Assembly: GCA_020028375.1 (NCBI GenBank)
Contig: JAHZNX010000013.1
Location: 1 to 16,889 of the forward strand
DNA: 16,889 bases
Source of the DNA: Betaproteobacteria bacterium
Lineage (GTDB): Bacteria > Pseudomonadota > Gammaproteobacteria > Burkholderiales > SG8-41
Direction: 5' to 3'
The position numbers and the translations under genes are program-made. Below the pieces are notes generated by a model. The model saw only the letters and a program-made list of their open reading frames with translations. It was not told the origin of the DNA and ran no database searches. How positions within the stretch are numbered: the stretch's first letter is position 1; each line of letters opens with the position of its first letter. Shown piece by piece: positions 1-8,086 of this stretch.

Positions 1-120
1 CTGAAGATAGAACGACCGCCCGGCGAGCGCGGCCAGCCACGCGAGCAGGCCCACCAGTAACAGCCGCGCACGCCACGCGGGCAGCCTGACCACCAGCTCG
101 GGATGGACGACCGCCCTCAC
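1..120 (-). CDS. ftsI: FtsI (PBP3), N-terminal fragment cut by window edge
   Basis: Only the first 40 codons are in the window; the gene continues off the left edge. FtsI is the septal peptidoglycan transpeptidase of the divisome. The fragment starts at a GTG whose last bases form a GTGA overlap with the ftsL stop codon. It shows a short cytoplasmic tail rich in arginine, then a single hydrophobic segment at about residues 20-33, then GRSFYLQ, which fits the membrane anchor of class B penicillin-binding proteins. No catalytic motif is visible because the transpeptidase domain lies outside the window. The identity rests mainly on its place directly after mraZ-rsmH-ftsL, where ftsI is the standard next gene. 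Confidence 0.85.
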   Translation of the reverse strand, partial: MRAVVHPELVVRLPAWRARLLLVGLLAWLAALAGRSFYLQ

Positions 121-398
121 GGCTTTTCGTCCCGCCCGGCGGCTGGCACCAGCTGGACGCGGGAGGCCGGCGGCACCCGCATGCCGAGCGCCTGAACCGC
201 GAGTTTTTCCACCCGGGCGTGCGTCGCCCAGGTGCTGCTCTCAAGCTGGAGTTGACCCCATTCCACCTCGAGCTGCTTGGCGATTTCCTGCTCCTTTTGC
301 AGCTCGACGTAGAGCTTGCGCGCCTGGTGCTGGGAGGTGACCAGCGCGAGCGCGCAGGCGGTCAGAACGGCGAGCAGAACGAGGTTGAGCCTCAGCAT
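117..398 (-). CDS. ftsL: Cell division protein FtsL
   Basis: FtsL is a small bitopic divisome protein that pairs with FtsB through a periplasmic coiled coil and helps activate FtsWI. The 93-residue product has a very short cytoplasmic start, one membrane segment at about residues 3-20, then a charged heptad-like region (about 25-65) rich in Leu, Glu and Gln, consistent with the leucine-zipper part. The sequence [12 protein letters not shown] near the C-terminus resembles the conserved end of betaproteobacterial FtsL. Its ATG overlaps the rsmH stop by 7 bases and its stop overlaps the ftsI start, so translation is probably coupled. FtsL varies strongly between species, so the call leans on topology, length and position as well as sequence. 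Confidence 0.9.
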   Translation of the reverse strand: MLRLNLVLLAVLTACALALVTSQHQARKLYVELQKEQEIAKQLEVEWGQLQLESSTWATHARVEKLAVQALGMRVPPASRVQLVPAAGRDEKP

Positions 399-1339
399 TC
401 GGATCGGGCCGCGACGGGCAGCTTCTCGGCGACGCGCATCACGGCGCTGCGTGCGCGGGGGTTCGCCGCGGTCTCGGCGGCCGCGGGCCGCACCGGCCGG
501 CCGACGAGCTTGAGCGGCGGCGGGGGCAGCTCGCGGGCGCGCAGCGGCAGCCGCGGCGGCAGGCGGTCAGCGCGGGCGTTGTCACGCAGGAAGCGCTTGA
601 CAATGCGGTCCTCCAGCGAATGGAAGCTGATGACCACCAGACGCCCGCCGGGCCTGAGGAGTTCCAAGCATTGCGGCAGCGCTAGCGACAACTCCTCAAG
701 CTCCTGATTGATGTGAATCCGTATAGCTTGAAACGTGCGCGTCGCCGGATCCTGTTGTGGCTCCCGCGCGGGAACGGCCTTTGCCACGAGCGCGGCAAGT
801 TCGCGTGTGGTGCCAACAGGTCCCCGCGCTCGAGCCGCAACAATCGCTGCTGCAATCGGTTTAGCAAACCGTTCTTCGCCATGGTTTCTTATGACCTCCC
901 GGATCTCCCGCTCCGGCGCGCGCGCGAGCCACTCCGCGGCGGTGATGCCCGCGCCGGGGTCCATGCGCATGTCGAGCGGTGCGTCGTAGCGGAAGCTGAA
1001 GCCGCGGGCGGGGTCGTCCACCTGCGGAGAGGACATGCCCAGGTCGAGCAGGATGCCGTCCGCCGCAGGGACGCCGGCCTGCGCCGCCAGTGCGGCGAGC
1101 CGGCCGAAGCGCCCGTGCAGGATGCGAAAACGCCGGTCATCAATTTCTCCTCCCGCGGCCACCGCCTGCGGGTCGCGATCGAGAGCGAGCAGCCGTCCCG
1201 TATTTCCCAGCCGCGCCAGGATCAGCCGGCTGTGCCCGCCGCGACCAAACGTGCAGTCGACGTAGCAACCGTCGCTGCGCACTTTCAAACCCTCTACTGC
1301 CTGCTCCAACAGGACCGCGGTATGTGAGCCCTCGCTCAC
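392..1339 (-). CDS. rsmH: 16S rRNA (cytosine1402-N4)-methyltransferase RsmH (MraW)
   Basis: RsmH transfers a methyl group from S-adenosylmethionine to N4 of C1402 in the decoding centre of 16S rRNA. The 315-residue length is normal. Visible motifs include the N-terminal [13 protein letters not shown], the SAM-binding FGRGGHS (residues 31-37), LDRDP around residue 54, [20 protein letters not shown], the [15 protein letters not shown] helix, and [15 protein letters not shown] near the C-terminus. It starts at GTG (1339-1337), forming a GTGA overlap with the mraZ stop. RsmI, which makes the 2'-O-methyl on the same nucleotide C1402, is encoded at 4167-5054, so both modifiers of this base are within 5 kb of each other. 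Confidence 0.97.
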   Translation of the reverse strand: MSEGSHTAVLLEQAVEGLKVRSDGCYVDCTFGRGGHSRLILARLGNTGRLLALDRDPQAVAAGGEIDDRRFRILHGRFGRLAALAAQAGVPAADGILLDLGMSSPQVDDPARGFSFRYDAPLDMRMDPGAGITAAEWLARAPEREIREVIRNHGEERFAKPIAAAIVAARARGPVGTTRELAALVAKAVPAREPQQDPATRTFQAIRIHINQELEELSLALPQCLELLRPGGRLVVISFHSLEDRIVKRFLRDNARADRLPPRLPLRARELPPPPLKLVGRPVRPAAAETAANPRARSAVMRVAEKLPVAARSEC

Positions 1340-1782
1340 AAGGAGAAGCCCTCCAGCTCGGGCGGCAGCCCGCCCGCGCCCGGGGCGCCGCCCTTCTCCA
1401 TCAACTCATCCCACTGGTCCTTGTTCCAGAGCTCGAACTTGTGGCCCTGCCCGACCAGAACCACGGCTTTCTCGAGCTGCGCGTAGCGGCGCAGGGCGGG
1501 CGGCACCAGGATGCGTCCGGTCGCATCCATCACCACGTCCTCGGCGTAGCCGACGAGCCGGCGCTGCAGTTCGCGTATCTGCGAGTTGAAGCTCGAGAGC
1601 GACATGAGCTTCTTCTCGATCGGCTCCCAGTCGGGCAGCGGATAGATGAGCAGGCAGCGGTCGGAATCGGCGGTGAGGACGAGGTGCCCGTTCGCCCGGG
1701 CGATGAGGTCGTCGCGAAACCGGGAAGGCACCGCGAGCCTCCCCTTGCTGTCGAGATTCAGTTGCGCGACGCCACGAAACAC
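1336..1782 (-). CDS. mraZ: Transcriptional regulator MraZ
   Basis: MraZ is a ring-forming DNA-binding protein that represses its own division/cell-wall operon. The 148-residue product has two AbrB-like half domains, each with the family signature: [17 protein letters not shown] (residues 10-26) and [19 protein letters not shown] (85-103). I chose the GTG at 1782 because it begins [15 protein letters not shown], matching the usual MFRG start, and has a purine-rich Shine-Dalgarno sequence (AAGGGGGA, 1786-1793) just upstream. A longer reading from an ATG at 1893 would swallow the promoter and operator and is rejected. It is the first gene of mraZ-rsmH-ftsL-ftsI, and three operator repeats lie 58-83 bases upstream of its start. 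Confidence 0.95.
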   Translation of the reverse strand: MFRGVAQLNLDSKGRLAVPSRFRDDLIARANGHLVLTADSDRCLLIYPLPDWEPIEKKLMSLSSFNSQIRELQRRLVGYAEDVVMDATGRILVPPALRRYAQLEKAVVLVGQGHKFELWNKDQWDELMEKGGAPGAGGLPPELEGFSL

Positions 1783-1839
1783 TGGTCCCCCTTGGCTCGC
1801 GGGAAAGCGCCGCCCTGGCACCTGAAAGGCGGCGAGTTG

Positions 1840-1865
1840 TCCCACTTTTCTCCACTTCTTCCCAC
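1840..1865 (-). promoter_or_regulatory. MraZ operator: three GTGGGA-like repeats at 10-bp spacing
   Basis: Read on the minus strand there are three direct repeats, GTGGGA, GTGGAG and GTGGGA, each separated by 4 bases (AAGA-type and AAAA spacers), at 1860-1865, 1850-1855 and 1840-1845. This is the known MraZ binding layout of TGGGN repeats separated by five bases. The first repeat overlaps the -10 box of the mra promoter, so bound MraZ would block initiation. A further GTGGGA in the opposite orientation is at 1879-1884 between -35 and -10. Confidence 0.88.
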
Positions 1866-1893
1866 TATATTGGAAAGGGTGGGAAACGGTCAA
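1864..1893 (-). promoter_or_regulatory. Sigma70-type promoter of the mra/fts cluster
   Basis: On the minus strand a -35 TTGACC (1888-1893) and a -10 TATAGT (1864-1869) are separated by 18 bases. The predicted start is near 1857, giving a leader of about 75 bases before the mraZ GTG. The -10 overlaps the first MraZ repeat. Confidence 0.75.
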
Positions 1894-2066
1894 GGACGAT
1901 CAAGCGTTTTCTGTTTTCAGGACAAAGACTTATGAAGCGAAACCGAGGCCGCTTTTTAGGTGCAATTCAAGCATAATTAACGCTTAAAAACAGCATGATA
2001 AACTGGGATCTGAAGGTAATACTTTAGGTATCGCCTTAGGGGGCACCTAGGGCCGAGAAAATCCGA

Positions 2067-2088
2067 CGTGTTGCGCAAGGGCAACACG
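2067..2088 (-). terminator. Terminator-like hairpin after rnpB
   Basis: An 8-bp perfect stem (CGTGTTGC / GCAACACG) with a 6-base loop lies about 25 bases past the mature 3' end of rnpB. It is followed on the minus strand by TCGGATTTTCT, a short and imperfect U tract. It may end the rnpB precursor transcript. The rest of 1894-2113 is comparatively AT-rich and holds no convincing gene. Confidence 0.5.
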
Positions 2089-2113
2089 GGCAGGAAGTAC
2101 TGCAGGGAAGTAA

Positions 2114-2458
2114 GGGAAGCCGGCCGATAAGCCGGGTTCTGTGCGAGCCTTGCGGCCCACGACAGCCATTCCTCTAGGCCCCGGATTGCTCCGTGGCTCA
2201 AGCCACCTACCCGCAAGCTCGGCGGGTCACGTCATCGCTTGCCTATTTGGTGTTGCTCCGGGTGGAGGTTGCCCCGTTTCACCCCCAACGCAGTTACCCA
2301 CGTCAGGACTCGTCTCTGTGGCCCTGTTCCTCGCCTCGCGGCGGGCGGTGATTAGCCGCCACCCTACCCTATGGAGCCCGGACTTTCCTCTCCGCACGGT
2401 ACGAACCATCGTAGAGGCTCGCTTCATCCGCGCGCAGCGGCTGTCTGGCCGGCTTCCC
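2114..2458 (-). ncRNA. rnpB: RNase P RNA (bacterial type A)
   Basis: This is the catalytic RNA of RNase P, which trims the 5' leaders of tRNA precursors. The ends are set by a perfect 12-bp P1 helix (GGGAAGCCGGCC at the 5' end, 2447-2458, pairing with 2114-2125). Conserved cores are visible on the minus strand: GAGGAAAGTCCGGGCTC (2374-2390), the region reading GGGTGAAACGGGG and GGAGCAACACCAAATAGGCA (about 2239-2283), and ACAGAACCCGGCTTA (2128-2142). Length, about 345 nt, is normal for type A. Its position just upstream of mraZ is common in betaproteobacteria. The exact 5' and 3' ends could be off by a few bases. Confidence 0.97.
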
Positions 2459-2465
2459 AGTGCGA

Positions 2466-2471
2466 ATTTTA
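2466..2471 (-). promoter_or_regulatory. Probable -10 box for rnpB
   Basis: TAAAAT on the minus strand ends 7 bases before the 5' end of the P1 helix, the right distance for the rnpB transcription start near 2458. No good -35 hexamer is seen 16-18 bases further upstream, so this is a partial promoter match. Confidence 0.5.
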
Positions 2472-2514
2472 CACCCGTCGTGGGCAGGATGGTGACGACT
2501 GCGCGGACCGTTCG

Positions 2515-3102
2515 TCACCTCTGCAATGCGCGCACCGCGGCCATCACCCGCAGCAGGTGGTGGTCCTGCACGCCGAGCTTGGCGAGATGCTTGAGGGTGC
2601 GCGCGAGGTACTCGACGTTCGGCCCCCGATCCCCGTGGCAATTGGCGATCAGTTCGGCGGTGCGCTCCGCGGGGAGCGTTCCCGCATATCCCGGATGCAT
2701 GGGGTTCGCGACGAAAGCGAGAACCCGCGCCGTCCGTCGCGGCAGCCGGGCACGCAGCAGGCGCGGATGATAGACGCCGCGCCGCATTTCGCGCTCCCAC
2801 AAGGCTTCGAGCGAGCCCGCCACGTGGGTGGCGTCAATCCGGAATGCCACGCCGCGGCATGCGCCGCCGCGATCGAGCCCCAGCACGAGGCCCGGCCGCT
2901 CCGGCGAGCCGCGCCACCGGCTGGAGTAGATGCACAGCTCGCGGTGATAGCCATAGATCAACGCCGGCGATCTGTCGACATGGCGAAACCCCGGGTCCCA
3001 CATCAGCGAACCGTAGCCGAAGATCCACAGGTCTCCCCTCGGCAGATCCAGTTCGGATTGATGGAGATAGGGAAGAACCGTGTCCGCCGCAGTGCCGCTC
3101 AT
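2515..3102 (-). CDS. chaC: ChaC-type glutathione-specific gamma-glutamylcyclotransferase
   Basis: ChaC enzymes split glutathione into 5-oxoproline and Cys-Gly in the cytoplasm. The 195-residue product has the family's glycine-rich binding loop FGYGSLMW (residues 28-35). The REM context at about residue 105 (WEREM) carries the expected catalytic glutamate, and VYHPR follows. The C-terminal part with AFVANPMHPGYAG, NCHGDRGPNVEYL and HLAKLGVQD is typical of bacterial ChaC. It is 31 bases downstream of pyrC on the same strand and is probably the last gene of rsmI-pyrC-chaC. The ribosome binding site is weak. In E. coli chaC sits beside the chaA cation antiporter gene; no such neighbour is present here. 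Confidence 0.9.
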   Translation of the reverse strand: MSGTAADTVLPYLHQSELDLPRGDLWIFGYGSLMWDPGFRHVDRSPALIYGYHRELCIYSSRWRGSPERPGLVLGLDRGGACRGVAFRIDATHVAGSLEALWEREMRRGVYHPRLLRARLPRRTARVLAFVANPMHPGYAGTLPAERTAELIANCHGDRGPNVEYLARTLKHLAKLGVQDHHLLRVMAAVRALQR

Positions 3103-3133
3103 TTCTCGCTTAACGCTCGGAACGCGCCCCGGA

Positions 3134-4165
3134 TTACACGATCTTCCATTTCACCTGCTCCCCGGCGCGCAACGGCACCAGCCGGTCGGCCCCAAACGGG
3201 ATGTCGGCCGGCACCGGCCAGGATTCCTCCGCGAGCGTGATGGTGCCTGCGTTCACTGGCAAGCCATAGAACTGCGCCCCGTACCGGCTCGCGAATCCTT
3301 CCAGCCGGTCGAGCGCCCCCGCGGCCGCGAACGCCTCGGCATAGAGCTCGATGCCGGCGTGCGCGGAGTAGATTCCGGCGCAGCCGCAGTCGGTTTCCTT
3401 GGTCTGGCGCGCGTGGGGCGCGCTGTCGGTGCCGAGGAAGAATCCGGGATGGCCGCTCGTCGCGGTCCGGAGCAGCGCCTGGCGGTGCGACTCGCGCTTG
3501 AGCACCGGCAGGCAGAAGTGGTGCGGCCGGACGCCCCCGGCGAAAAGGGCGTTCCGGCTGAGCAGCAGGTGATGCGCGGTGATCGTCGCAGCCACGCGCG
3601 GGGGCGCAGCCCTTACAAATTCGGCGGCTTCGCGCGTGGTGATGTGCTCGAGCACGACCTTGAGCCCCGGATGGCGTGCGACGAGCGGCGCGAGCACGCG
3701 CTCGATGAATACGCGCTCCCGGTCGAACACGTCCACGTCCGGATCGGTCACTTCACCGTGCACCAGCAGCGGCAGGCCGTGCTTTTCCATCGCCTCGAGC
3801 GCGGGACCGCACTTCGCGATATCGGTCACGCCCGCATCGGAATGGGTGGTGGCCCCCGCCGGGTAGTACTTGACAGCATGCACGGTTCCGCTCGCCCGGG
3901 CGGCCGCGATCTCGCCGGGCAGCGTTCCGTCGGTGAGATAGAGCGTCATCAGCGGCTCGAACCGTGCGCCGGCCGGCAGTGCAGCGAGGATGCGGTCGCG
4001 GTACGCAAGCGCGAGCTTCACGGTCGTCACCGGCGGCTTGAGGTTGGGCATCACGATTGCCCGCGCGAAGCGGCGGGCGGTATCCGGCAGCACCGCGCGC
4101 AGATGCGCGCCGTCGCGCAGGTGGAGGTGCCAGTCGTCGGGACGGATGATCGTGAAGCGCTTCAT
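3134..4165 (-). CDS. pyrC: Dihydroorotase, class II (PyrC)
   Basis: This zinc enzyme of de novo pyrimidine synthesis interconverts N-carbamoyl-L-aspartate and dihydroorotate. The 343-residue length matches E. coli PyrC. Metal and active-site residues are all visible: the DWHLHLRDG motif (His13, His15), the carboxylated lysine in [13 protein letters not shown] (Lys99), His136 in LLVHGE, His174 in VLEHITT, and Asp247 in GTDSAPH. The [11 protein letters not shown] and [11 protein letters not shown] segments are also characteristic. Its ATG follows the rsmI stop after a single base (TAG-G-ATG), with a GGGAATAG Shine-Dalgarno-like stretch inside the rsmI end, so translation is probably coupled to rsmI. 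Confidence 0.97.
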   Translation of the reverse strand: MKRFTIIRPDDWHLHLRDGAHLRAVLPDTARRFARAIVMPNLKPPVTTVKLALAYRDRILAALPAGARFEPLMTLYLTDGTLPGEIAAARASGTVHAVKYYPAGATTHSDAGVTDIAKCGPALEAMEKHGLPLLVHGEVTDPDVDVFDRERVFIERVLAPLVARHPGLKVVLEHITTREAAEFVRAAPPRVAATITAHHLLLSRNALFAGGVRPHHFCLPVLKRESHRQALLRTATSGHPGFFLGTDSAPHARQTKETDCGCAGIYSAHAGIELYAEAFAAAGALDRLEGFASRYGAQFYGLPVNAGTITLAEESWPVPADIPFGADRLVPLRAGEQVKWKIV

Positions 4166-4166
4166 C

Positions 4167-5054
4167 CTATTCCCGGTTCCCCATTCCCTTGCGCAGTTCC
4201 AGCGCGAGCCGGTAGAGCTCGTTCTTTTTCCCGCCCGTGATCCTGGCGGCGAGATCCACCGCGCGCCTCAGCGGCAGCTCGCCGAGCAGCGCTTCGAGGG
4301 CGCGCTGTCCGGCATCTTCCGCCGCCGTCGTTTCGGCAGCGCCCTCCACGATCAGCACGAACTCCCCCTTGCGCCGCAGCGGGTCGGCGGCGAGCCAGTC
4401 CGCCGCCTCGGCCAGCGTGCACGCGTGCACCGATTCGAAGAGCTTCGTGAGCTCGCGCGCGATCACGATCCGCCGCTTCTCTCCGAGCACCTCGCGCAGA
4501 TCCGACACGCACTCCTCCACGCGGTGCGGCGCTTCGTAGAACACCAGGATATACGGCAAGTGAGCGAGGCCGGCCAGCGCACGGCGCCGGGCCGCCGCGC
4601 GCGCAGGCAGAAAACCGTAGAACAAATGGTGGGGCGCGCCGAACCCGGAGACGGACAGGGCGGCAATCGCCGCATTGGGACCGGGCACCGGCGTCACCTG
4701 GAAGCCCGCCGCGCGCGCCGCCGCGACCAGCAGCGCACCCGGATCGGAGATCGCCGGGGTGCCGGCGTCGCAGGTCAGCGCCACCGACCGGCCATCGCGC
4801 AGCAACGCGAGGATGCTGTCGACGGCCCGCCGCTCGTTGTGCTCGTGGACCGGGATCAGCCGCTTGGCGATCCCGTAGTGCGCGAGCAGCCGCCGCGTGA
4901 CGCGCGTGTCCTCCGCCGCCACCGCCTCGACGCCGCGCAGCGTTGCCTGCGCCCGCAGGCCGAAGTCCGCCAGATTTCCAATCGGCGTGGCCACTACATA
5001 TAATGTCGCACTCCGTTTTCCGCCGGTCCTCCCATGCGCTTCGGCGTGCTCCAT
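4167..5054 (-). CDS. rsmI: 16S rRNA (cytidine1402-2'-O)-methyltransferase RsmI
   Basis: RsmI methylates the ribose of C1402 in 16S rRNA. The 295-residue product has the tetrapyrrole-methylase-like fold signature: [13 protein letters not shown] (18-30), [12 protein letters not shown], the SAM-site [12 protein letters not shown] (95-106), [15 protein letters not shown], and FYGFLPAR. The C-terminus [14 protein letters not shown] is also typical. No start codon lies between the ATG at 5054 and the conserved LYVV core. Family members, including E. coli RsmI, carry a similar short N-terminal tail, so I keep this ATG, although it overlaps the start of divergent lpoA by 21 bases. The ribosome binding site is poor. 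The E. coli homologue (yraL) also diverges from lpoA. Confidence 0.95.
   Translation of the reverse strand: MEHAEAHGRTGGKRSATLYVVATPIGNLADFGLRAQATLRGVEAVAAEDTRVTRRLLAHYGIAKRLIPVHEHNERRAVDSILALLRDGRSVALTCDAGTPAISDPGALLVAAARAAGFQVTPVPGPNAAIAALSVSGFGAPHHLFYGFLPARAAARRRALAGLAHLPYILVFYEAPHRVEECVSDLREVLGEKRRIVIARELTKLFESVHACTLAEAADWLAADPLRRKGEFVLIVEGAAETTAAEDAGQRALEALLGELPLRRAVDLAARITGGKKNELYRLALELRKGMGNRE
4975..5004 (+). promoter_or_regulatory. Probable sigma70 promoter for lpoA
   Basis: A consensus TATAAT (4999-5004) is preceded at 18 bases by TTTCCA (4975-4980), a 4 of 6 match to the -35 consensus. The predicted start near 5011 leaves a 23-base leader before the lpoA ATG. The promoter lies wholly inside the 5' part of the rsmI coding region on the other strand. 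Confidence 0.6.
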
Positions 5055-6299
5055 CGCTGGCTCGTTGTGCCTCTCGCTGCGGCCGTACTATACGGGGGCG
5101 CCCCGGCATTGGCCAGCGAAGCGGGCGGCAGCTCGCCCGCTCTACCGATCGAGCTCCCGCGGGCCGCGCCGCTGCCCGCGCCCGAGCCCGCTACGCTGCC
5201 GCCGCCCGCGTCGCCGCGGCCGCCTGCCGCGCCCGCCGCCGCCCCGTTGATCGCGCCTTCGCAGCTCCCCGCCACACCCGCCGCCGCGCCCACTGCCGCA
5301 CCGTTGCCCCCGCACGTCCAGGGCCCGCATCTCGCGCTGATGCTTCCGCTAGGCTCGAAGGCGTTCGGAACGTATGCCTTGGCCGTGAAAGACGGCTTTC
5401 TCGCCGCGGCGCGGGCGCAGGGCGGCACCGCATTGCCGGTGAACGTCTACGCCGTCGGCGACGACCCGCAGGAGACCGTCGCGACCTACATCAAGGCGCT
5501 CGGCGCGGGTGCGCGGATCGTCGTCGGCCCGCTCACCCGCAACGGCGTGACCGCGCTCGCGGAGAGCGCGACGGTGATGGTGCCCACCCTCGCTCTCAAC
5601 GTCCCGGAAGGCCAGATTCCCGCCGTTCCCGAGTTCTACATGCTGAGCCTGCACGCCGAGTCCGAGGCGCGCCAGGTGGCGCAGCTCGCCTGGCAGGAAG
5701 GACGCCGCAATGTCCTGACCGTGATCGGCGAGACCCCGCTCCTCAGGCGCATCCATCTCGCCTTCGTCGAAGAGTTCACCCGCCTCGGCGGCGTCCATGT
5801 CGCGGCGCTGCCGTTTACCGTCGACCCCGGGGGCCTCGCGCGCATCAAGACGACGGCCGACGTGGCGATCGACACCGAGACCGCCGACATGGTGTTCATC
5901 GCGCTGGATCTCGCGCGGGCGCGGATTACCCGCCCCTACCTCAGCACACTGCCGATCTACGCGACTTCGCAGGTGCATCCGGGCATCGCCGGCCCGCTGG
6001 TCGCGTTCGACCTCGCCGGCGTGCGGTTTCTCGACATGCCGTGGCTGTTGCAGCCCGAGCACCCGGTCGTGATGATCTACCCGCGGCCCAACTACGACGA
6101 GTCCGTCGAGTTGACCCGCTTCTATGCCCTGGGCGTCGACGCATTCCGCATCGCGATGGTGCTGCTCACGGGCAAGCCTGGGGCCGCGTTCGACGGCGTC
6201 ACCGGGCGACTCACACTGGGCCCGGATTCCCTGTTCGTCCGCGCCCTGACCGCGGCGCATTTCAACGACGGCAGGCTGATCGTGCGCGAGCGCCGATGA
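5034..6299 (+). CDS. lpoA: LpoA-like penicillin-binding protein activator, periplasmic-binding-protein fold
   Basis: The 421-residue product has a Sec signal peptide (hydrophobic core about 9-20, cleavage likely after ALA at 27). A Pro/Ala-rich linker follows at about 40-98, then a Venus-flytrap domain from about 99 (HLALMLPLGSKAFG, VGPLTRNGVTAL, FIALDLARAR, FYALGVDAFRIA). This matches the C-terminal domain of LpoA, the outer-membrane lipoprotein that stimulates PBP1A in E. coli. Two departures from E. coli are clear: the N-terminal TPR domain is absent, and there is no cysteine anywhere, so no lipid anchor is possible. The ATG at 5034 is kept because a stop lies in frame just upstream; a GTG at 5046 would also leave a signal peptide. 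It overlaps yraN by ATGA. Position beside rsmI and before yraN-SIS-dolP supports the call. Confidence 0.82.
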   Translation: MRFGVLHRWLVVPLAAAVLYGGAPALASEAGGSSPALPIELPRAAPLPAPEPATLPPPASPRPPAAPAAAPLIAPSQLPATPAAAPTAAPLPPHVQGPHLALMLPLGSKAFGTYALAVKDGFLAAARAQGGTALPVNVYAVGDDPQETVATYIKALGAGARIVVGPLTRNGVTALAESATVMVPTLALNVPEGQIPAVPEFYMLSLHAESEARQVAQLAWQEGRRNVLTVIGETPLLRRIHLAFVEEFTRLGGVHVAALPFTVDPGGLARIKTTADVAIDTETADMVFIALDLARARITRPYLSTLPIYATSQVHPGIAGPLVAFDLAGVRFLDMPWLLQPEHPVVMIYPRPNYDESVELTRFYALGVDAFRIAMVLLTGKPGAAFDGVTGRLTLGPDSLFVRALTAAHFNDGRLIVRERR

Positions 6300-6637
6300 A
6301 TCGCCGCGGCGAACCCGCTGAGAACCTGGCCGCCGCCTTCCTTGAGCGCAGCGGGCTCACGATCCTCGAGCGCAACTACCGCTGTCGGTTCGGCGAGATC
6401 GATATCGTTGCCCGAAGCGGCGCGCAGCTCGTGTTCGTCGAGGTACGCGCGCGCAGGTCGGAAGCGTTCGGCGGCGCTGCCGGGAGTATCACCGCCGCCA
6501 AGCGCCGACGCCTTGTCGCCGTCGCCCGACACTACCTCGCCGCGCGCCGGGTAGACCGCGCCTGCCGCTTCGACGTGGTGCTGGTGCGCGGAGCCGAGCA
6601 GCGGGTGGAGTGGCTCGCCGATGCGTTTGGTGAATGA
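6296..6637 (+). CDS. yraN: YraN family protein (UPF0102), predicted endonuclease fold
   Basis: This 113-residue protein belongs to a widespread small family with a restriction-endonuclease-like fold and no settled function. Motifs seen are the N-terminal GEPAENLAAAFLERSGLTILERNYRCRFGE-type start (Glu9, Glu34), EIDIVA (Asp36), and the VFVEVRARRSEAFGGAA segment, where Glu49 and Arg51 occupy the place of the E-x-K motif. The start is the ATG in the ATGA overlap with lpoA, which gives the normal family length; longer reading in this frame runs antisense-like through lpoA and is not real. It is the second gene of the lpoA-yraN pair. Confidence 0.92.
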   Translation: MNRRGEPAENLAAAFLERSGLTILERNYRCRFGEIDIVARSGAQLVFVEVRARRSEAFGGAAGSITAAKRRRLVAVARHYLAARRVDRACRFDVVLVRGAEQRVEWLADAFGE

Positions 6638-6677
6638 CCATCGTCAGCTCCACGAATCCGGATCACGGTCCGGGTTC

Positions 6678-6728
6678 GCTCGAATCTCCCCTCGCCGCTC
6701 GGGAGAGGGGCGGGGGTGAGGGTCGAGC
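6678..6728 (+). repeat. REP-like GC-rich imperfect palindrome
   Basis: The gap between yraN and the SIS gene holds a sequence bounded by inverted hexamers GCTCGA (6678-6683) and TCGAGC (6723-6728). Its core of the type CTCCCCTC...GAGAGGGG followed by CGGGGGTGAGGGT resembles dispersed intergenic palindromes common in GC-rich Proteobacteria. The stem can form CCCCTC/GAGGGG. Only one copy is in the window, so repetitiveness is inferred from resemblance. No U tract follows, so it is a poor intrinsic terminator. Confidence 0.5.
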
Positions 6729-6758
6729 GGCGCAACGCAGTTACGCGGCGCTCGATAG

Positions 6759-7384
<626 letters not shown>

Positions 7385-7385
<1 letters not shown>

Positions 7386-7951
7386 TGCGTACCGCGATCA
7401 TTGCACTGCTGTTGGCGCTGCCGCTCGTCCAGGGCTGCGGTGCGCTCGTCGCGGGCGGCGCGGCCGCCACCGGTGTCGTGGTTTCGCAGGACCGCCGCAC
7501 GGTGGGCACGCTCACCGAGGACGAGGGCATCGAGATCAAGGCCGCCAGCCGCATCGGCGACCGCTTCAAGGATGGCGTGCACATCAACGTGACGAGCTAC
7601 AACCGCATGGTCCTGCTCACCGGGGAGGTGCCCGACGCGGCGGCCCGGACCGAGGCGGAGCGCATCGCGTGGGCGGTCGAGAACGTGCGCGGCGTGCATG
7701 ACGAGCTCGCTGTCGCCGGGGTGAGCTCCTACACCGTGCGCAGCAACGACTCCCTCATCACCACCAAGGTCAAGGCGCGCCTGCTCGACAGCCAGAAGCT
7801 CAATCCGCTGCACGTGAAGGTGGTCACCGAGAACAGCATCGTCTACCTCATGGGCCTGGTGACGAAGGAAGAGGCGAACCAGGCCACCGAGATCGCGCGC
7901 ACGACAAGCGGGGTGCAGAAGGTGGTCAGGGTGTTCGAGTACCTCGATTGA
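7385..7951 (+). CDS. dolP: DolP-like BON-domain outer-membrane lipoprotein
   Basis: The 188-residue product starts with a lipoprotein signal peptide and lipobox LVQGC (Cys18). Two BON domains follow, at about 46-112 (IKAASRIGDRF, VTSYNRMVLLTGEV) and 121-188 (NDSLITTKVKARLL, VVTENSIVYLMGLVTKEEA). DolP (YraP) helps maintain outer-membrane integrity in Gram-negative bacteria. The residue after the lipid-anchored Cys is Gly, not Asp, so outer-membrane sorting is expected. The ATG at 7385 is chosen because it overlaps the preceding stop as TAATG, has GGGAG 7 bases upstream, and gives the signal peptide. Same order as in E. coli, where yraP follows yraO. Confidence 0.94.
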
Positions 7952-8086
7952 ACCCGTGATGGGGCGCGCCGAGGGGCGGAGCAGGGACCCGCTTGTGGGA
8001 TGCGACCCCCGGTGGCGCGCGGGGCGGCCGATACGATGTGTCCAAGAATTTGCGATGGCCTGTGAGAGGCCGCCGACGGGTGAGGC

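Noticed and set aside
1783..1893. Longer mraZ starting at ATG 1893
   Set aside because: It would translate the promoter and operator; the GTG at 1782 has a Shine-Dalgarno sequence and gives the conserved [10 protein letters not shown] start.
1977..2216. Small minus-strand reading frame of 79 codons
   Set aside because: Half of it lies in the conserved 3' part of rnpB and the rest covers the terminator hairpin; no ribosome binding site.
2515..4165. Functional link between pyrC and chaC through cyclic amide chemistry
   Set aside because: Both enzymes handle ring-closed amides, but the substrates and pathways are unrelated; adjacency is better explained by operon packing.
3080..4240. Open frame of about 386 codons on the plus strand
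   Set aside because: Antisense shadow of pyrC, which has every catalytic residue.
7952..8086. Possible small RNA or promoter between dolP and rfaE2
   Set aside because: There is a TACGAT (8032-8037) and a GGCC-loop-GGCC hairpin, but no -35 and no terminator; nothing strong enough to annotate.
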